From Allium sativum (taxonomy: Eukaryota; Streptophyta; Magnoliopsida; Asparagales; Amaryllidaceae): 64,000 bases of DNA. This document shows, one piece after another, positions 9,028 through 21,071 of this stretch. The translations under genes and the position numbers were made by a program. The stretch's first letter is position 1. Each line of letters begins with the position of its first letter. Under the pieces are notes generated by a model. The model saw nothing but the letters and a program-made list of their open reading frames with translations, searched no databases and was not told the DNA's origin. The stretch covers positions 901,348,177 to 901,412,176 of the forward strand of contig CM060915.1 in the NCBI GenBank assembly GCA_030737875.1, written 5' to 3'.

Positions 9028-10261
9028 AGGTCTGGGCATTAATATTTAATTAATGAAAATCTGAGATAAATATGATGTCTAAAACGGGTTGGGTGGGTAA
9101 GGTTAAACAAATTGGACCAATGAATCTGATAAACCCGTTTCGTGAATCTGTAGGCCCAATACAAAGTTAGACAATCTATAACCGGTTAATCTGTAACTGG
9201 TTAATCTGTAAGTCTGTTAATCTGTAACCAGTTAATCTGTAAGTCTGTTAATCTGTAACCAGTTAATCTGTAAGTTTGTTAATCTGTAACCAGTTAATCT
9301 ATAAGTCTGTTAATATGTAACCAGTTAATCTGTAAGTCTGTTAATCTGTATGTCTGATCCGTTAGTCTGAAAACTTTTCTGTGAACAAGTTGATCTAAAT
9401 TCTGTATGTCTGAACTTGTAAACAAGTAAATCTGAAATCTGTTAGTCTGGGACACAAGGATAGGAAGGGAATTACTTGTGTCATCTGTTGTTTGGAACCC
9501 ATATTAGTCAGTAACCCTTTCTGGTATCAAAACTTTGACCCAACAGTAGGTAGGGTCCGGGCACGCTTACTGAACTAATTATAAGCGGTTCATTCTGATA
9601 ATGGCGAGGGGTGTTGATGGTGCGTTCCAACCTGGTCATGTGCGTGCATGGATCCCGGCCTGCCTCTGAGGATGTAAGACACCGTGACATCTGTAAATAG
9701 GTCTGTGCCAATTGGTTGTCACTTTAGGGAGTGATACACCCTACTGTGGGGCCGACACAGGGTATTTATGTATTAGAGAGCCGATCGCTTGGGGTAGGGT
9801 TTTAGGGTACACTTAGTTCTGTCTGTTTCTGTTGGTACCGTCTGTTTCTGTTGGGTGGCAACACCTGTCTGTTTCTGCGTGGTACCGTCTGTTCGGGTGG
9901 TAAAGGCCCAATTACTAGTGTACACATAATGCTACATTCTGTTTCCGTAGGGACTAATCTGTTTCGGTTCGGGTGGTAAAGGCCCATTATCTGCATTCTG
10001 CTTCTATCTGTTTCTGATCGGGTGGTAAAGGCCCATTACTAGCGCGGAAATTATTCTGTATCCGTTTCTGTTTCTGTTTAGACATTAGGGTGACACCTAA
10101 TTCTGTTATACTAGTATTAGTGCAGAGAAGTGTAAAGAAATAGCTTATGTCATTCTGTTCTTCTGTTATATCCGCTACACCTGTTACAGTTATCTCTCAT
10201 CCAGTTTTATGTTCATGTCATGTTATTATTATCTGTTCATAACTGAAAATCACTGGACTTG

Positions 10262-10281
10262 CCAGACTTTTGGTCTAACCC
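10262..10281 (+). other. Conserved LTR hairpin (A 3' copy)
   Basis: CCAGAC-TTTTG-GTCTAACCC. One closing pair is lost compared with the 5' LTR copy. Confidence 0.5.
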
Positions 10282-12769
10282 TTGTTGTTTCGCCTCCTTT
10301 CTTCCGTTCCCCCCCCCAAGGTTTTGTAGAAGGGAATACTCTAGCTTGATCCAGATTTCTTCCGCTTGAAGTGCTTAAAGTATGGCTTGTCTTCTTCCGT
10401 GGGGATTATGATTTTAAACTATGCATTCTGAAGGCTTTTGTACAAGACTGATATTTTGTACTTGAATTCTGATATTGTGATTTGAAAGGATGTAACCAAG
10501 CTTATTTCGGTTTCTGTTGTAATAAAGTTATAATTTTTTTTCAACTACTGTTTTATCTGTCTTGTAAGTTTCGGTTCTGTTTACTAAAATGCTCCACCAA
10601 AGTTAAGGCATTCCCTTTGTGAGTGACCTTAACGGAGGTGGGGTGTTACAATCATCAACAACAAGACTTTGCTATTCAACAAAAGCCTTGATCAATTGCC
10701 ACTTAGGCATGCCACACAGGCAATTTACTCCATGCGATTGATATCCATCAATATATAACCCCTGAGCTTGTAAGTCTCAGAGAAGGGCGTTAAGAAAGAG
10801 AATAAATTCTCCGCCGCCAAACAGATATATATTTAATAAAAATCATTCACACAGAATAAAATCAAATGTCAGACACACAGTCCATTTACAAGTTCGTTTT
10901 GGGTCTGAATGAAACCGGAGGCTCCTTGTACCTCGAATATCCATAGATCTCCAAGTATGCCTGGACGATCATCAATTGATTCCCTCCTCTTGGGTGTACA
11001 GCCCAATCAAGATCACCAGTAATCACCCAAATGATGTGAAGACCTCCCGTCTTTGACCATCGTCTTCATCCTCGACACCACGTCGAATCAGTTATTCAGA
11101 ATGGGATAAACCCGCTCTCTCTGAATAACTCGCGTATATAATAAACAAGTGTCACAAAAACACAACATACGCCTCATTCCAATAAACAATATTCTTTTAT
11201 TCAAATATTCTTATACTTTGGGAAAGGTTCCCATTAATTTTATCAAAGATAAATTCTTTAAATTTATTCTTTAATCTCCTTTGAATATCAGTTCAAACTA
11301 GTCGGGATTAGCGAACCACACCGAAGTAATCATTTATTTTATTTCCCAATCCCAACCTATTCATCCCATGAAGTAAAATTGGTCATACTTCATATTTAAC
11401 ACCACGGTGTTATCGATAAATTCAATTACCATTTCACATTCAAATCTAATTAAAGATTTAACTATTGCCTGGAGCAAAACTGGTGATACTCCATTCTCGA
11501 TCAATTCAATCTAATTAAAGATTCATTAAAAACTCTATTTAGTTTTAATCTTCCCAAAAATCACTTCCTCTCTTTAACTGGGTTAAAGAACCGATGTCAT
11601 CTAAAACACGGTTCACGATAAACCCAAAATCACATTCCATTAATTATCGGGTTAAAGAACAAGTGTTATTTAAAACACCATACACGATAAACCCAAAAAT
11701 CAATTCCAATTCAATTCCAATTAAATACCATTTAATTGGTACATTTCATTAAATCTAAATAAAAAGGTTTAATCTTTTTCTCAACTGGGTTTAAGGACAG
11801 TGTTAATGAAGACACCATTCACGACAAACCCAAATCACATTTGATTTTAAATACAAGGCTCTAAATAGAAAATATACCGGCTTATATTCAATATCAAATT
11901 CTACGAACAACAAATATCGTATTGGAAATAACGATATAAATATATCTTTCAAATTCCCATAACAATATCTGTTTCATCACGAAATCCAACATCGAAATAT
12001 TCCAAAGGCACTTTCGATTCAAATCCATTCCAATTCAATTATTGGAAATTCTGGTTACTTTTAAAACCATTTCAAATCCACTTTATTTATTTTAAAAATA
12101 AATAGAATTATAATTCTAGTTCAAAACTAGTTCATTTCGATAAATAAAATCTATTTTTTTATCTATTCAAATATGGAATTTTTTTCATCCATATTCTTCA
12201 CAAACCATTTCTTATGATTTTACACAAATTATTACTATTATTAATAATTTTATCAAGGCCCGTACAGTCGATTTCCATCAACGGCCATCGAACTACACTT
12301 ACAGCGACCTTTTCCAAATTTGATATGGACATAATTCCAAATCCAACCGTTAGATTTCAAATCCCTAATATTCATTAGAAAGATATTTTCGATATGAACC
12401 CAAAAGTTCCGATTTTAGGAGAATCCGACGGACGGATCTCCTGTAATATCCATTCGAAGCCAATGGTCTAAATTCGCGAATTGCCGCGGCGCATTCTATT
12501 CAGGCCATTATATATATATTATATATATTTTGTCAATTTCCTTTCAAAACACATTTTATAAATCGTTTTAAATTCGTTTTCGAAATGATTTCAACTTCAT
12601 ATTCAATTTCGAATCAAAATTGAATATTCCACATCATCGATATACAAATGATAATATTTTCAAAATGTTATATTTTGAAATCACTTTCTTTTATATATTC
12701 ATTATAAAAATGAATAAAATCGATATAAATATCGTTCACGTCAAAATGGCGTAAATCTAATCACCACGG

Positions 12770-12960
12770 CTTTTATTCAATACATGAATGTTTATTCTAT
12801 TCAACACATGAATATTTATTTTATTCAACACATGAATATTTAGTTTTCTATTCAACACATGAATATTATATTTTCTATTCAACACATGAATTTATATTTT
12901 TCTATTCAACACATGAATATATATTTCTTATTCAACACATGAATATATATTTCTTATTTT
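12770..12960. repeat. ~26-bp minisatellite in G LTR
   Basis: About seven or eight copies of TATTCAACACATGAATAT separated by short T-rich spacers. It is specific to this LTR in the window. Confidence 0.8.
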
Positions 12961-13540
12961 TCAAATTGGAATGAGACCCAATCAATTACCATATAATGTT
13001 AATTATATGGATTCCGTACAACACATGTATATAATAGCAACAATAAATAATCAACCATCATCTAGAGTGCACCACACAAATGCATAAGCATTAAATATAA
13101 ATAATTAACGCTTATACAGTCTGTTAACCCATCGATTGACATACAACTAAACAATCGGGATTAGTTTACGTCAAATATCATCCCAATACCCGTGTGGGGT
13201 TTCAAATCAACAAACACTTATTTTATTTGTGCGGTTGGGCGATGTGTAAAATTTATCATCCCAATCAATATTAGTCAAATCAGTGTATATAAACAAATTG
13301 TCCAATTTGTTTATAAATATTTATTTTATATATACGTTAAAAATTATATTTTTAACCATAAAATATTTTCCACTATAAAATATTTTATTTCATTCTATAT
13401 CCCACAATCAAATTTCACAACATAGCAACCAAACAAACAAGTCAACCATGGTCTATGGACGACGGGTGTCGGGTGCTACTAAACACCGTCTGCATCCTTG
13501 TGTATATTTCAAACTAGAAATTAAAATAAAGGTGAGGAGT

Positions 13541-13546
13541 TCTCAC
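13541..13546 (-). promoter_or_regulatory. Candidate splice donor in G LTR
   Basis: The minus strand reads CAAG|GTGAGA. LTRs C and E carry AAT|GTGAGTAAA at the corresponding position (near 31355, 51211 and 61213). Confidence 0.3.
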
Positions 13547-13684
13547 CTTGTGGATCCACTCTGCCATTCTATATTTCTGAACGGTTCAGATTCGTATTTG
13601 TTTTCCCCTAGTTCCATCACACAATGTTTCACGCTGTTCATAATAAAAAACACATTTTTATGTAATCAAAACCCATATTCTTAT

Positions 13685-13935
13685 AACCTAGAAAATCATA
13701 TTCTTTACAACATGAAAAATGATATTTTTACAACATGAAAATCATATCCTTTACAACACCAAAAAATGATATTTTTACAACATGAAAATCATATTCTTTA
13801 CAACATCAAATAATGATATTTTTACAACATGAAAATCATATCCTTTACAACATCAAAAAATGATATTTTTACAACATGAAAATCATATTCTTTACAACAT
13901 CAAAAAATGATATTTTTACAACATGAAAATCATAT
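13685..13935. repeat. ~47-bp minisatellite in G LTR
   Basis: About five copies of a unit built from ACAACATGAAAATCATATTC and ATCAAAAAATGATATTTTT. The unit also contains an internal ATCA…TGAT inverted repeat. Confidence 0.8.
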
Positions 13936-14126
13936 TCTTTTTGTTTATAAAAATCGAATCTCTCCTTGTTTAAAAATCAAATCCTTTTGCCATCTAAAAA
14001 TCTATACCTTTTACATTAAAAAAATCTATACTTTTTACATTATACATATAAATGAAAATCAAATTTTTTTATCTCTCTTTATATACTATAAAATTGAAAT
14101 TTTAAATTCAAATTGAATTTACTTAC

Positions 14127-14570
14127 TTTGCTCGGCCGTCTAGGTGAAGCAAGGGGCGTCGGGATGCTGGTCTTCATCGTAGAGCGCTGCGTCGTGTTGG
14201 GTAAGGGGATTTTGGGGTTCGATTAGTGAGAAAAGGGGAAGGGATTGGGGTTGACGTCGCTGGAGAGGGAGGGTGGTGGCGTCGGTGCTAGGTGAGGCGA
14301 AGGGGAGGTAGAGCGGCGGTCGGGGTCCATGGCGACGTGGCGCTGGTTCGATTTGGGCGGGGTTCTAGGGTTAGGCGCGGGTTTCGATTATAGGACGAGG
14401 AGAGGGAGCGTACAGAGGAGAGAGAAGAGAAGAGGGGGGCGCGTGATCGGAGGTGGGGGTGATGGGCGGCGCGACGCGGTGGCAAGGGAGGGGCTGAGCT
14501 ATTGAAGAGGCAGTTACGGGTTTTTTAATTTTAATTTCTTTCTGATTTAGGTTTAGAGAGGGGGCCAAGA
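14127..14570 (-). other. GC-rich exon-like island in G LTR
   Basis: A sharply GC-rich block in AT-rich surroundings, C-rich in the sense (minus) strand. On its 5' side is a TATATATAATATATAATC promoter-like run (14572-14593). On its 3' side is CAAA|GTAAGTAAAT, a strong donor (plus-strand ACTTAC at 14121-14126). This looks like the first exon of the LTR transcript. Short ORFs in it show no recognisable domain. Confidence 0.45.
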
Positions 14571-14571
14571 G

Positions 14572-14593
14572 ATTATATATTATATATATATTT
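14572..14593 (-). promoter_or_regulatory. TATA-like promoter of G LTR
   Basis: The minus strand reads TATATATAATATATAATC, followed at once by a pyrimidine-rich leader (CTCTTGGCCCCCTCTCTAAA), as in plant core promoters. Confidence 0.4.
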
Positions 14594-15477
14594 ATTTTAA
14601 TTTAACCTAAAAAAAGTAACTTTTTATTTCAACCTCGAAACGAGACCCAACGAATGTCACCCCTAGCTAACTACCCCCGTTACGAACACAATGAGATATG
14701 TATCATAAGCTAGTTCGGCTTTTTCGATCAGTTTCCGTTAGATTTAAAATATAAATCCTTATATTTTAAATTCAAACGCAAATTTCAAATTACCGGGGCC
14801 ACATACGGATTCTAAAAATTCCTAAAAATTATTTCTAGCTTCGTATTGATGATACGGTCCTAACAAAACTAATTTCGTCAAATTCTGAGACCGTTTGAAA
14901 AATGGCCATTTCCCGTCGATTAAAATCAACTGAAACTGGTCAAACACGTTTTCCTTTGCCACACATACATATTGATTCAGAAAATTATGAATTTTGAAAC
15001 CTAGCAATAATTCGACATCACAGATCCAACAAAAGTGGTTTCGTCGAAAACCGAGGTCGTTTGCAAAATTTCCCTTTTTAAGGGCCAGAATTCCGTAGAG
15101 ACTATTCTGGATTTTCAATTGGACATAACTTTTTATCCCCGCTATGAAATTTCAATTTTTTGGATTCGTTGGAAAGATATTCTCAAATAGATTCAAATAT
15201 TTTTGGTTTCGCCGAAATCCGATTTATTTTGCATCCTGCACATTCATTTGAATTTTGAAATCGAATTTTCGAACTACCGCGCCATTTTCAATTCCTTTTA
15301 TAGTTAAAAATAAATATTTATATTCTAACGACGATCTATATAAATATATACGTTCTAATTCTATTCAAAATGAATTCCTCGTTGTTATTATTTAAAATAA
15401 ATCATTTAAATAATCAAAATTCGCTAAAATTGCCAAAATAAATTTTTTAAATTGGCTCAGATTTCCGGGTTATTATA

Positions 15478-15599
15478 GATTTGACACTAATTCCTATGTC
15501 TACATCATAGTAATCATTAATAATATAATTGTCGATTACAAAGTTTATATAAGTTCGGACAATTTGCATATACAAATTTGTATAATTGAATAATAAATA
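15478..15599. other. Unassigned AT-rich spacer
   Basis: Lies between the end of G's LTR and the start of H. No ORF and no recognisable repeat end. It may be older host or element sequence. Confidence 0.4.
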
Positions 15600-16140
15600 T
15601 GTAATGACCCAGATTTTTGGTCAATTAATTATAAATATTTAATATTGTTTAAATTTTAAATTAGAAAATATAAATGAATTTTTATATTAAGTTATCGATT
15701 TAATCGATTTCTATTAAATATCGAATATATTAAATTATCGTAATATGAAATATAATTGAATTCGAAGTTAAAAACTGAACCAAAATATTTCAGATGATCA
15801 TTATAAATTTTATTTCAGTATAAACAATAAGGATAATAATATATTATTAAGGAATTAATTCTTTTGAATTTAATTTATATCAATTTAAAATAATATCTTC
15901 TCCATAAGATCAAATGGGGTTTCGAAACCTGTTCCAGTGTGTTCAGGATAGTGGTACTACCCTAGGGATGTCAGTTGTTGCGTTCAAATAGGATTTCGAA
16001 ATCAACGGGATAATTTAATTAATTAATATCATATCGGTTAATTCAAAACTAAATTAAATGAATAAATAATTTATAAAAATGGGTTTCCTTCTACCCTAAG
16101 TATTTAAATTACCCTTTGTACCATCGGCGGACTCTAATTC
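15600..16140 (+). mobile_element. LTR H, first segment
   Basis: Begins TGTAATGACCCAGATTTTT, a plus-strand LTR start of the same class as the other elements. It is interrupted at 16140 by F, and its last five bases AATTC match F's right flank GATTC in four of five positions. Later segments of H are placed by nesting logic, since E's clean TSD joins 37630 to 63138. AT-rich, no gene. Confidence 0.5.
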
Positions 16141-16791
16141 TGTAACGATCCAAGATTTCAATGTTTTGATATATGAAATTTGGTTGGATTTCCTGAATAT
16201 AAATTAAATTTAATATAGTAAATACAAGTATTGATTTAGAATCTTTTATATATTAGTTAAATGAATATTTGTTCTATTTTATAAAGATCGATTAAAGAAT
16301 TCAAATGTTTAAAATTATCTTGGTTACACATAAATTTTAAGTCCAGTAATATTTTTAATTAAATTAGTTTAGTTAAACAATGCTTGTTTTCGAAAAGAGG
16401 TAAATGGTGTGCAATATAATTGGTGAAACGGTCGGTGGTCAAAAAAAATTATCATTTAATAACCGGTTCAAATAAACGTTCAGTTTCTGAATACGCAATC
16501 TTAATTTTTTTTATAGAGTTTTACTCATTTTAAAATAGGAAATAAAAATATATTTTTCTACCGTAATTTTGGGTAACTGTGGTTATTTCGACACCTTACG
16601 GAATCCAAAAACCAGTCTATATTATCATTGTTTTTCAGTGTACATTGTTGTACACGACAATAATTTTGTTTTGCATTGTTCGTGGTAATAATAATAAAAT
16701 AAAATCACTATACATTGAGATAAAACAAGAAGTACATGCATATTGTACATGTTAGAACTAACGAGCGGGACTAAACATATGTGTAAGTAGG
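16141..16791 (+). mobile_element. LTR F, first segment
   Basis: Starts TGTAACGATCCAAG. AT-rich and noncoding. It stops where minus-strand LTR C begins (TGTAACGACCCGG at 16792). The five bases before C are GTAGG. No matching copy is found on C's right side because that end is deleted. Confidence 0.5.
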
Positions 16792-17197
16792 TGTAACGAC
16801 CCGGGGATTTTGCGATCCTGGATATCGGCATACAACACTGTGTCGACTATTCAAGCATCGAAAATACCGGTCAGTTAACGAAAGAAAATAGAGGGTGAGA
16901 ATAGATAAGGTAGAAACTTAGAATAGAAGAAGAAGAACATACAACATCAGAGTAAACACGAATCTCACAGCGGAACGAATAAATATATTTCAGAACATAA
17001 CTTTGAAATAAAACAGTATCTGTATACAATACCATTATTAGAGTATGATACTAACAACACAGTGAAAATAACAATAGCTATAAAATCATGATGCCTCCTG
17101 CTTCAGCTCTTCAAGTATCTGTAAATCTCAACTACTTGACTGCCCGTACTAAATTGGGCACCCAAGAGTTTAGGGAAAACAAAACAAAATAAACTCT

Positions 17198-17216
17198 GGG
17201 TCAGTCATGTGACTGG
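17198..17216 (-). other. Conserved LTR hairpin (C copy)
   Basis: The minus strand reads CCAGTC-ACAT-GACTGACCC, stem CAGTC/GACTG. It lies about 405 bp from the LTR 3' end. Confidence 0.6.
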
Positions 17217-18599
17217 TGTGAGTAAACTCAAATCATTTGATTTAACTTTCGAAATCCTTTTAAAACAAAGGATAATCATAAGACCGATCCACACATAAAC
17301 ACGGATGGCTTTTACCTTATGATAACCCAAAAATATTTGTAAATGATACTTGTCTGATATTATAATAATGTCAAGTAAATAGAAATCTAGCAGAAACGCT
17401 TGCATCTAACATTCTACATATGTAATATACAATCAAAACTGCGGGCTCTTATTTGGGGAATGAATTCCAACTATGACAAGGTATGGATCCACCATCCGCT
17501 CAGTGTACTCTAGAAGCGATACACTGGAGTTCAACAAGAACATCTTGCAACTCAGCCACCCATGACCGACCACTCATTTCGCTTGAGTGTATCAAATATA
17601 TTGTCACCTTGCAGTTGGTAAACCAACATAACCATTCTCGGAAGATACAGAATTGAAAGAAGCAACAAATATGAATATTCTCTAGATGGTGACAATATAC
17701 CCTACGTGGGTGCGGCCCACTTAGCCATGCGGCCTGCCCGATTTCTGTCATTTCCCAGTTGATGAGGCTAGAGGTCATAACGTATCTGTCAAAACATTTT
17801 TCTGTATATGTTGTCTTGGGACTGGACAAACCAAAGGAACTATTCTGTAAACAGGATAGCCCTTGCATAACTCTGTCTTCAATTTGTCTTCGATGTATTT
17901 GATTCGAAGCGCTAACGCCCATACGGAGTCGTTCTCGGATAATAACCCAACTGGTCTCTCCGTATTGATGACGGAAAAATGGTCAAAACTTTGATAGTCT
18001 ATGATTTAACTATCAAAAGAAAACTCGTGTGCAGACAATGATATTATTTCCAAATGGAAATTTTATCGATCAATCAACATTTAACATTTATCTCTTTAGT
18101 TCATTAGTTTACTTATCTCCTATTTCCATATATTCTAAATTTTTATTTTCTATTATCAGAAAACATTTCCGATTCTTATTTGGAAAACATTTCCAAAACT
18201 CCTTCACTGGATTTAAACGTATGTTTAAATCAAACATCGCCATGCCAACTCAAATCATTACGCTCATTAACTAAATTCACTTAACCTACCTTTACTATCA
18301 AACTTTACCCATTCCTTAGTTAAGAAGGAAGTCAATCAAGTTGGGGTATAATTACCTCTCAGAGCTTAACTAAACAACGTTTTAACTTTGGAATAGACAA
18401 AGTTTATCTTTTTAAGAACCACATGGATTATATTTACGAATCCACTTCGTTTATAAAAACATTCGTTTTAATGATAATGTTATAATCCATACTTTCGAAA
18501 TATCTATATTCAAATATAACTTTTATTCTTTAATTTGAATAAATAAATAAACACCTAATTTATAAATAAATAAATCTTGATTTAAACACCGAAAAGTTT

Positions 18600-19310
18600 A
18601 AATATTTTCCTGAATTCGATATAATCGAATCTGACGATTTACTCCCTTCGAATAACTAATATTTGATTGACTCACTTTGAACAACTAATATTCGATTATC
18701 TCTCTTCGAATAACTAACATTAGATTATCTCCTTTAATTCCATTCGAATAAATTATATTCGATTAACTCCTATTGAATAACTTATATTCAATTAACTCCT
18801 ACTGAATAACTTATATTCAATTAACTCCTATCGAATAACTTATATTCAATTAACTCCTATTAAATAACTTATATTCAATTAAATAATATTCAACTAACTT
18901 TGTTTGATTACAAATACTCGACTAACTCTAACTCGATTAATCTATTCAATTAACTCTAACTCGATTCACTCTAATCGATAAATTCTAATTCGATTAACTC
19001 TATTCGATCAATCTTATCGATTTACTCTAATGAATTAACTTTAATGAATTAACTCTAGTGAATTAACTCTAATGAATTAACTATATTCGATAACTTCTTT
19101 TCTCTATTCGAATAAACTACATTCGATAACTCATCTTCTCTATTTGAATAAACTATACTCGATAACTCCTTTTCTTTATTCGAAGAAACTATATTCGATT
19201 AACTTCTTTTCGAATAACCAATATTCGATAAATCTTTTCGAATAACTAATATTTGATAACTCTTATTTCGACTAACACTACAAATACTATACTTTTCTAA
19301 TTTTTTATAC
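18600..19310. repeat. Degenerate TTCGAATAACT repeat block in LTR C
   Basis: Dozens of imperfect ~25-30 bp units of the form CTATATTCGATTAACTC / TTCGAATAAC. The same type of block is in both LTRs of E. Confidence 0.75.
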
Positions 19311-19567
19311 AAATATTCCTGCAACACCCTGTAATTCTGTTAATATTAATATTCACAAATTAAAGAATAAATAATCTCAGACGTGAGAATTGTGGGAAAC
19401 AGGTTGCGCCATTGTGTTCGACACAGAATTCTGGTTGAAATAGAGTCCGAGTTTGCGGGAATTGGACTTCGTATGAAGAAGTTATGGCCATCGGAAGTTT
19501 CAGAAAATTCAAAACAGATTTCAGAAATTTAAAATTTAAAATTCAAAATTCGAAGTCAAACAGGCTA

Positions 19568-19585
19568 GGCGGGAAAATTCCCGCC
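19568..19585. promoter_or_regulatory. Inverted E2F-like site, B 5' LTR
   Basis: GGCGGGAAAATTCCCGCC contains GCGGGAAA, the E2F consensus on the minus strand. It lies 205 bp before the TATA box. The 3' LTR copy is at 27668-27685. Confidence 0.55.
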
Positions 19586-19789
19586 CAGCACCCCAGGTCG
19601 ACTGGGGAGTCGACTGGGCAGTCGACACCCCCCCAAGGTCGACTGGGAAGTCGACTGGGCAGTCGACCTGGGTGCCGACCTGTCCAGGCGGCTAGGGTTT
19701 GGCTGATGTGTCTTTACGGATGAGTTGGCAAATTAAACGGTTCAGTTTAGTTCTGAGTTGATCTGACGGTCTAAATAAACCCTAAACTC

Positions 19790-19797
19790 TATAAATA
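19790..19797 (+). promoter_or_regulatory. TATA box, B 5' LTR
   Basis: TATAAATA, with the 3' LTR copy at 27890-27897. It is followed by a pyrimidine-rich leader. Confidence 0.7.
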
Positions 19798-19859
19798 CCT
19801 AGGTAGTCTCTCACTCTAATTCACATGAAAAATAGAATAGCCACCGTCATACCGCCGCC

Positions 19860-19889
19860 ATGGAACTCAGTCTAGCCGCCGCCAACTAA
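19860..19889 (+). CDS. Short upstream ORF, B 5' LTR
   Basis: In good context (GCCGCC|ATGG) it codes MELSLAAAN and then stops. An overlapping earlier ATG at 19825 gives a 16-codon ORF. Its position matches the upstream ORFs of A, D and S, though the peptide differs. Confidence 0.35.
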   Translation: MELSLAAAN

Positions 19890-19965
19890 GAAGGAAGAAA
19901 GCTAATCAAAACCCTAATTCTACTCAACTCTAAAGCAAATCAAGACTCTCTTTTCTTCTCCAATT

Positions 19966-19971
19966 GTGAGT
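19966..19971 (+). promoter_or_regulatory. Candidate 5' splice donor, B 5' LTR
   Basis: CAATT|GTGAGTATG, about 175 bp after TATA, where the sequence turns AT-rich. Candidate acceptors are near 21908 and at 22471 before gag. Confidence 0.35.
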
Positions 19972-20867
19972 ATGATGATCTTAACAAGATTATTATTGAA
20001 CTAATTAGATTAAGTTATGAATGGATTATAAGTGAATGATGTGAATTATCATATATGTTGTTGTAAACCTTATGCTATCATGTATGTTGTAAATCCTATG
20101 TTATGTGATGATGATATCCTATATGTTGTAAATCATGTTATGATGATGTTGTATAGGTTGTAATTTTCTATGCTAAGTTGTGATGAATCATACATGTTAT
20201 AAAGTCATGATGTTATTGTCTATGCTAATTAGTTCATGTTAATAAAATCATAATATTGATATTATTTGGGCAATGTTGATCTATATGACAAGTCACACAT
20301 GCAAGTTTAGGTTGATTAATAAAGGTTATGAACATATGCCATGACATATATTTAGATCTAGAATTATGACATCTAGAATTATGCTATGACATATGTGAAT
20401 TCTATGCTAGTTAAGACCATCATTATGTTGCATAAAACCCCATATGCAAGTTTATACGTGAATTTGGGTTATGATCATATCATATAAATTGTGACATTTA
20501 ACAAGTTGACACCTTTAGATCCTTAACATGTGTAGTTCTATGCAAGTTTCACCCCTATTATGATTAGATCTATTTTATTTGTCTATATGTTGTGATAATT
20601 TATCTTTATGCCATGAGTTAGACTATTCGAGTCTAACGTATACTTTGCGTTGAATAAGCGAACGTATAACGTGGGGTAGGGGTGATATTAAGGATTCAAT
20701 AATAAGAAGTTGGGGTGCAATTGATATGATTTTGCATGCCATGAGTGGATGGCCATAATTGAGTCAATTATGGGCATCATTTAAAATTTGAGTTAATTAA
20801 TAATTTGAATAGGGAATTATTAAAACTGGGGTAAAAGATTATAAGTGATAATCTATGCTTAGGACAC

Positions 20868-21071
20868 GAGGTTGGACTCGTTTGTGACGTAAACCTGCCC
20901 GGACCCGCCCGGCAAATCCAGTGGTCACAAATGTCTGCCCAATGTGAGAGGTCCTAGGCCCAAATTAAAGCATAACAGTTGTAAAGACACGAGGTTAGAC
21001 TCTTTTATGGTGTAAGACTGCCCGGACCCGCCCGGCAAATCCAGCTGCCATAAATGCCAGTCTAATGTGAG
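20868..21071 (+). other. Tandem covarying hairpin pair, B 5' LTR
   Basis: Copies at 20868-20948 and 20991-21071. Inner stems are GTTTGTGAC/GTCACAAAT and TTTATGG/CCATAAA. The outer stem of the second is TTAGACT/AGTCTAA. Both loops hold CCCGGACCCGCCCGGC. Arms differ from element A but remain paired. Confidence 0.7.

Larger units (their letters stand above)
1290..10650 (+). mobile_element. Element A: gag-only Ty3/Gypsy retrotransposon
   Basis: This is a complete LTR element flanked by a perfect TSD, ATCAT (1285-1289 and 10651-10655). Its LTRs are 3,623 and 3,603 bp and start and end with the perfect inverted repeat TGTAACACCCC/GGGGTGTTACA. The 2.1 kb internal region holds a primer-binding site, a gag remnant, a noncoding segment and a polypurine tract. 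Protease, reverse transcriptase, RNase H and integrase are all absent. Leader, gag and 3' tail resemble element B, so A is best read as a non-autonomous derivative (terminal repeats plus GAG) mobilised by a B-like family. The two LTRs are very similar by eye, so insertion was recent. Confidence 0.93.
7048..10650 (+). repeat. Element A 3' LTR
   Basis: Same layout as the 5' LTR: palindrome 7299-7320, GTCGAC array 7328-7413, TATA 7512-7519, MASLL upstream ORF 7595-7612, hairpin pair 8833-9027, 31-bp repeats about 9176-9350, small hairpin 10262-10281. It ends GGGGTGTTACA followed by the ATCAT TSD. Confidence 0.93.
10656..15477 (-). mobile_element. Element G, 5' LTR, right segment
   Basis: Continuation of G's LTR after A (TSD ATCAT at 10651-10655). 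It ends CCGGGTTATTATA, a slightly decayed form of the CGGGTCGTTACA end seen in E. It is AT-rich and contains two minisatellite blocks (about 12770-12960 and 13685-13935) and a GC-rich exon-like island (about 14127-14570). The minus-strand promoter is near 14590. Several CGAAATCCGAT-type blocks (about 14820-15250) resemble the promoter-distal ends of LTRs C and E. There is no gag or pol. Confidence 0.7.
16792..19319 (-). mobile_element. LTR C, left segment (minus strand)
   Basis: Begins TGTAACGACCCGG and is closely similar in order and wording to the left part of E's LTRs. Shared features are the AGAATAGAAGAAGAAG leader, the GGGCACCCAAGAGTTTAGGG block, the small hairpin at 17198, TCGCTTGAGTGTATC and TTAGTTAAGAAGGAAGTCAA. 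It is followed by TTCGAATAACT-type degenerate repeats. Element B is inserted after 19319 (TSD ATTCC, 19315-19319). No coding capacity. It is either a solo LTR or the remnant of a truncated element. Confidence 0.7.

Noticed and set aside
12770..13935. Regular repeats considered as a CRISPR-like array
   Set aside because: Spacers are themselves near-identical, units are AT-rich minisatellites, and the context is a plant LTR.
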